Shown here: positions 21,857 to 23,604 of the stretch, piece by piece
How the letters are laid out: every line of letters begins with the position of its first letter
How positions within the stretch are numbered: the stretch's first letter is position 1
Source: SLSG01 sp041690235
GTDB lineage: Bacteria > Bacteroidota > Bacteroidia > Bacteroidales > UBA7960
Length of the DNA stretch: 23,604 bases
Direction of reading: 5' to 3'
Assembly (NCBI GenBank): GCA_041690235.1
Contig: JAWLHS010000012.1
Coordinates: forward strand, 1 to 23,604
Notes under the pieces: model-generated
What the model saw: only the letters and a program-made list of their open reading frames with translations
What the model was told of the DNA's origin: nothing
Databases searched by the model: none
Made by a program: the position numbers and the translations under genes

Positions 21857-23604
21857 TTAGTGTTTGTAAATGCTTGCGGGGCTTCTGCTGCCATCAATGG
21901 CCTCGTAAACCGCCTGATGAATGCTGGTCCGGATATCAAGTTCTACAAGTTTCCGGTTCGACTGGTCGGGGTAGGTGCGGTTTGATAGGAACACATACAC
22001 CAGTTTTTCTTCCGGATCAACCCATGCGTAAGTCCCGGTAAAGCCCGAATGTCCGAAACTGGCCATCGAAGCACGCTCACAAGCTGGTCCAGGCTCATCG
22101 GGGACGGAAGAAGGTTTGTCAAATCCCAGCCCCCTCCGGTTCTTGCTTCCTGCAAACTGGACGCGCGTAAATTCGCCAATGGTCATTTCGTTAAAGAATT
22201 CCCGTCCGGCATATACTCCGTTCTGTAAGAAAACCTGCATCAGTACGGCCAGGTCCAGTGCATTGGAGAAGAGTCCCGCATGCCCGGCCACTCCCCCCAA
22301 CATGGCCGCTCCCGGATCATTTACGTATCCGTGAATGATTTGTTTACGAAACAAAGTATCTATTTCGGAGGGAACGATTCGCTCGGGGGGGAACCGTTCC
22401 AGCGGTCTGAACCCCATGGTGGACAAACCCAACGGACTGTAAAAAGACTGCCCGGCAAAACGATCCAGCGGAAGGCCACTTATTGTTTGAATGATTTCTG
22501 ACAGGAGGATAAATCCCAGGTCACTATACAGGTAGTTCCGGTTGTTACGCAAAGGGGAGGTGGTGATCCTTGAAAAAATCGTATCCCTGAAGTTTCTTTC
22601 AATGTACATATCCCTGGCCACTTCAACCGGGAATTCTTCAGAAATCAGCTTGCTGTAAAATGTACGGCCCGTGGTGTTGTTTTCCGGAAGGGTTTCCCTG
22701 AAAAACGGGATCCACGACTGCAAACGGGCCTGATGGGCCATGACCTCCCGCAGAATCAGCCCTCCCTTGTCGGTTCCACGGAGCCAGGGAAGGTAATCTT
22801 CCAATGGACGGTCCATCTCTATCATACCCAAGTCTGAGAGACTCATCACGGAGGCGGTTGTGGCTGCAATTTTGGTCAGGGATGCCAGGTCGTAAATATC
22901 GGTCGGTTGAACAGGCCTGGTCGAATCGTAGGTATGATATCCAAAGGATTTGTTATAAAAAACAATGCCGTCTTTTATCAGGACCACCTGGCAGCCGGGG
23001 TAAGCTTTCTCTTTGATCCCTGACTCAACTATGCTGTCTATTTTTTCCAGGAATTCGCTGTTAATCCCTGCATCCTCCGGATCTCCGAATCCAACCCGGT
23101 ATCCATTCGCGGTGTTGATCCCGGTTTCAAGGGGGAAATTTGGAGTAATGCCAACGGGAAGCTTCCCCCTGGCGGGGAGTCCGCCGAATATCACCTGGGC
23201 CGCGGCCTCCTCAAATTGAGGCCCTTCCTGGTACCCAAGCACAATGGCATCCAAATCGGCCAAGGCTTCCCTGAACAAGTGCAGGCTGTATGGATTGGCA
23301 AACAAACTCAGAACAAGCTTTTTGCTTTTGGCCAATGTGTTAACCAGGTTGATGGTTTCCTGGTTGATGCCGTATTGGCTGGTGGGAAACAGGCTGTTGC
23401 CGTGAATGGAAACCACAACCACCTCAAATGGCTCCAGCGCTTTGATAAGCTGGCCGGATTCCTGAAGACCATGATTTTTGGGAATGGTGAACAGGGGCAG
23501 GGGAAAATATTGACCGAGCATATTCTGAAAGGCATTTCCCTGACCTGCTCCTATGGCCAGTGAAGCCATGGATGCGGTGCTTGGCTCATGGAGCGGAATC
23601 AACT
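21857..23604 (-). CDS. GH3 glycosidase / serine beta-lactamase fusion (5' end outside window)
   Basis: The open frame runs past the right edge, so the N-terminus is missing; an apparent start near 23602 is only a TTG inside the gene. The visible 581 residues comprise the C-terminal part of a GH3 beta-N-acetylhexosaminidase-like module (to about residue 180, with VLGYQEGPQFEEAAAQ and GKLPVGI) and a complete AmpC-type serine hydrolase. The hydrolase has the SxxK nucleophile motif in LASLTKIAAT, YSD in NYLYSDLGF, and HSG in FGHSGFTGTYAW. Such two-module proteins of about 1,000 residues are common in Bacteroidota. The GH3 part suggests NagZ-like release of GlcNAc from muropeptides, and the hydrolase part a peptidase, esterase or beta-lactamase; the real substrates are unknown. 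A signal peptide would be in the missing part. Confidence 0.9.
   Translation of the reverse strand, partial: LIPLHEPSTASMASLAIGAGQGNAFQNMLGQYFPLPLFTIPKNHGLQESGQLIKALEPFEVVVVSIHGNSLFPTSQYGINQETINLVNTLAKSKKLVLSLFANPYSLHLFREALADLDAIVLGYQEGPQFEEAAAQVIFGGLPARGKLPVGITPNFPLETGINTANGYRVGFGDPEDAGINSEFLEKIDSIVESGIKEKAYPGCQVVLIKDGIVFYNKSFGYHTYDSTRPVQPTDIYDLASLTKIAATTASVMSLSDLGMIEMDRPLEDYLPWLRGTDKGGLILREVMAHQARLQSWIPFFRETLPENNTTGRTFYSKLISEEFPVEVARDMYIERNFRDTIFSRITTSPLRNNRNYLYSDLGFILLSEIIQTISGLPLDRFAGQSFYSPLGLSTMGFRPLERFPPERIVPSEIDTLFRKQIIHGYVNDPGAAMLGGVAGHAGLFSNALDLAVLMQVFLQNGVYAGREFFNEMTIGEFTRVQFAGSKNRRGLGFDKPSSVPDEPGPACERASMASFGHSGFTGTYAWVDPEEKLVYVFLSNRTYPDQSNRKLVELDIRTSIHQAVYEAIDGSRSPASIYKH

Noticed and set aside
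1..23604. Search for a CRISPR array, tRNA, insertion sequence, phage genes or a defence or toxin-antitoxin island
   Set aside because: No regular direct-repeat array, tRNA cloverleaf, transposase, terminal inverted repeats or known defence domains were seen. The gene content is core housekeeping throughout.

Overview
The window is about 23.6 kb of ordinary, densely coding bacterial chromosome. Several signs point to a member of the Bacteroidota, most likely a Bacteroidales relative: TAnnTTTG-type -7 promoter boxes before several transcription units, families I know mainly from that phylum (DUF4199, DUF5683, a DUF5684-like/signal peptidase I fusion, a LysM/periplasmic-binding fusion, a GH3/beta-lactamase fusion, a short arginine-decarboxylase-like enzyme), and the gene order parA-parB-DUF5683-dapB-lepB. 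There is no sign of phage, plasmid, insertion sequence, CRISPR or tRNA. The taxonomic call is inference from gene families, not from a marker tree.

Layout. 1-387 (-): 5' part of a DUF4199 membrane protein, cut by the window edge. 388-670: promoter, small SRP RNA (ffs) and its terminator, plus an operator-like palindrome. 671-5862 (+): TalC-type transaldolase, NfeD membrane protease, pncB and pncA (nicotinamide to nicotinate to nicotinate mononucleotide salvage), and an unassigned 315-residue protein built from four diverged copies of a roughly 73-residue unit. 7977-5855 (-): yggS, recF and a DUF721 protein, the last two overlapping by ATGA. 8085-11512 (+): guaA, apparently leaderless, then an exported LysM/type-1 periplasmic-binding protein. 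14690-11496 (-): ftsK and a LolA-like carrier. 20818-14741 (-): parA, parB, DUF5683, dapB, lepB and an arginine-decarboxylase-like gene, tightly packed. 23604-20965 (-): the C-terminal part of a GH3/serine beta-lactamase fusion and, 4 nt downstream, an unassigned five-TM membrane protein.

How the genes fit together. The left part is core metabolism (NAD salvage, pentose phosphate interconversion, GMP synthesis) with protein targeting RNA. The right part is dominated by chromosome segregation (ParAB, FtsK) and envelope work (signal peptidase, LolA-like carrier, DapB for meso-diaminopimelate and lysine, LysM protein, GH3/beta-lactamase), which suits growth and division of a Gram-negative cell.

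The least explained items are the four-repeat protein at 4915-5862 and the membrane protein at 20965-21852. I see no clear dedicated defence, secretion or mobile system. No stretch over 300 bases lacks a gene.
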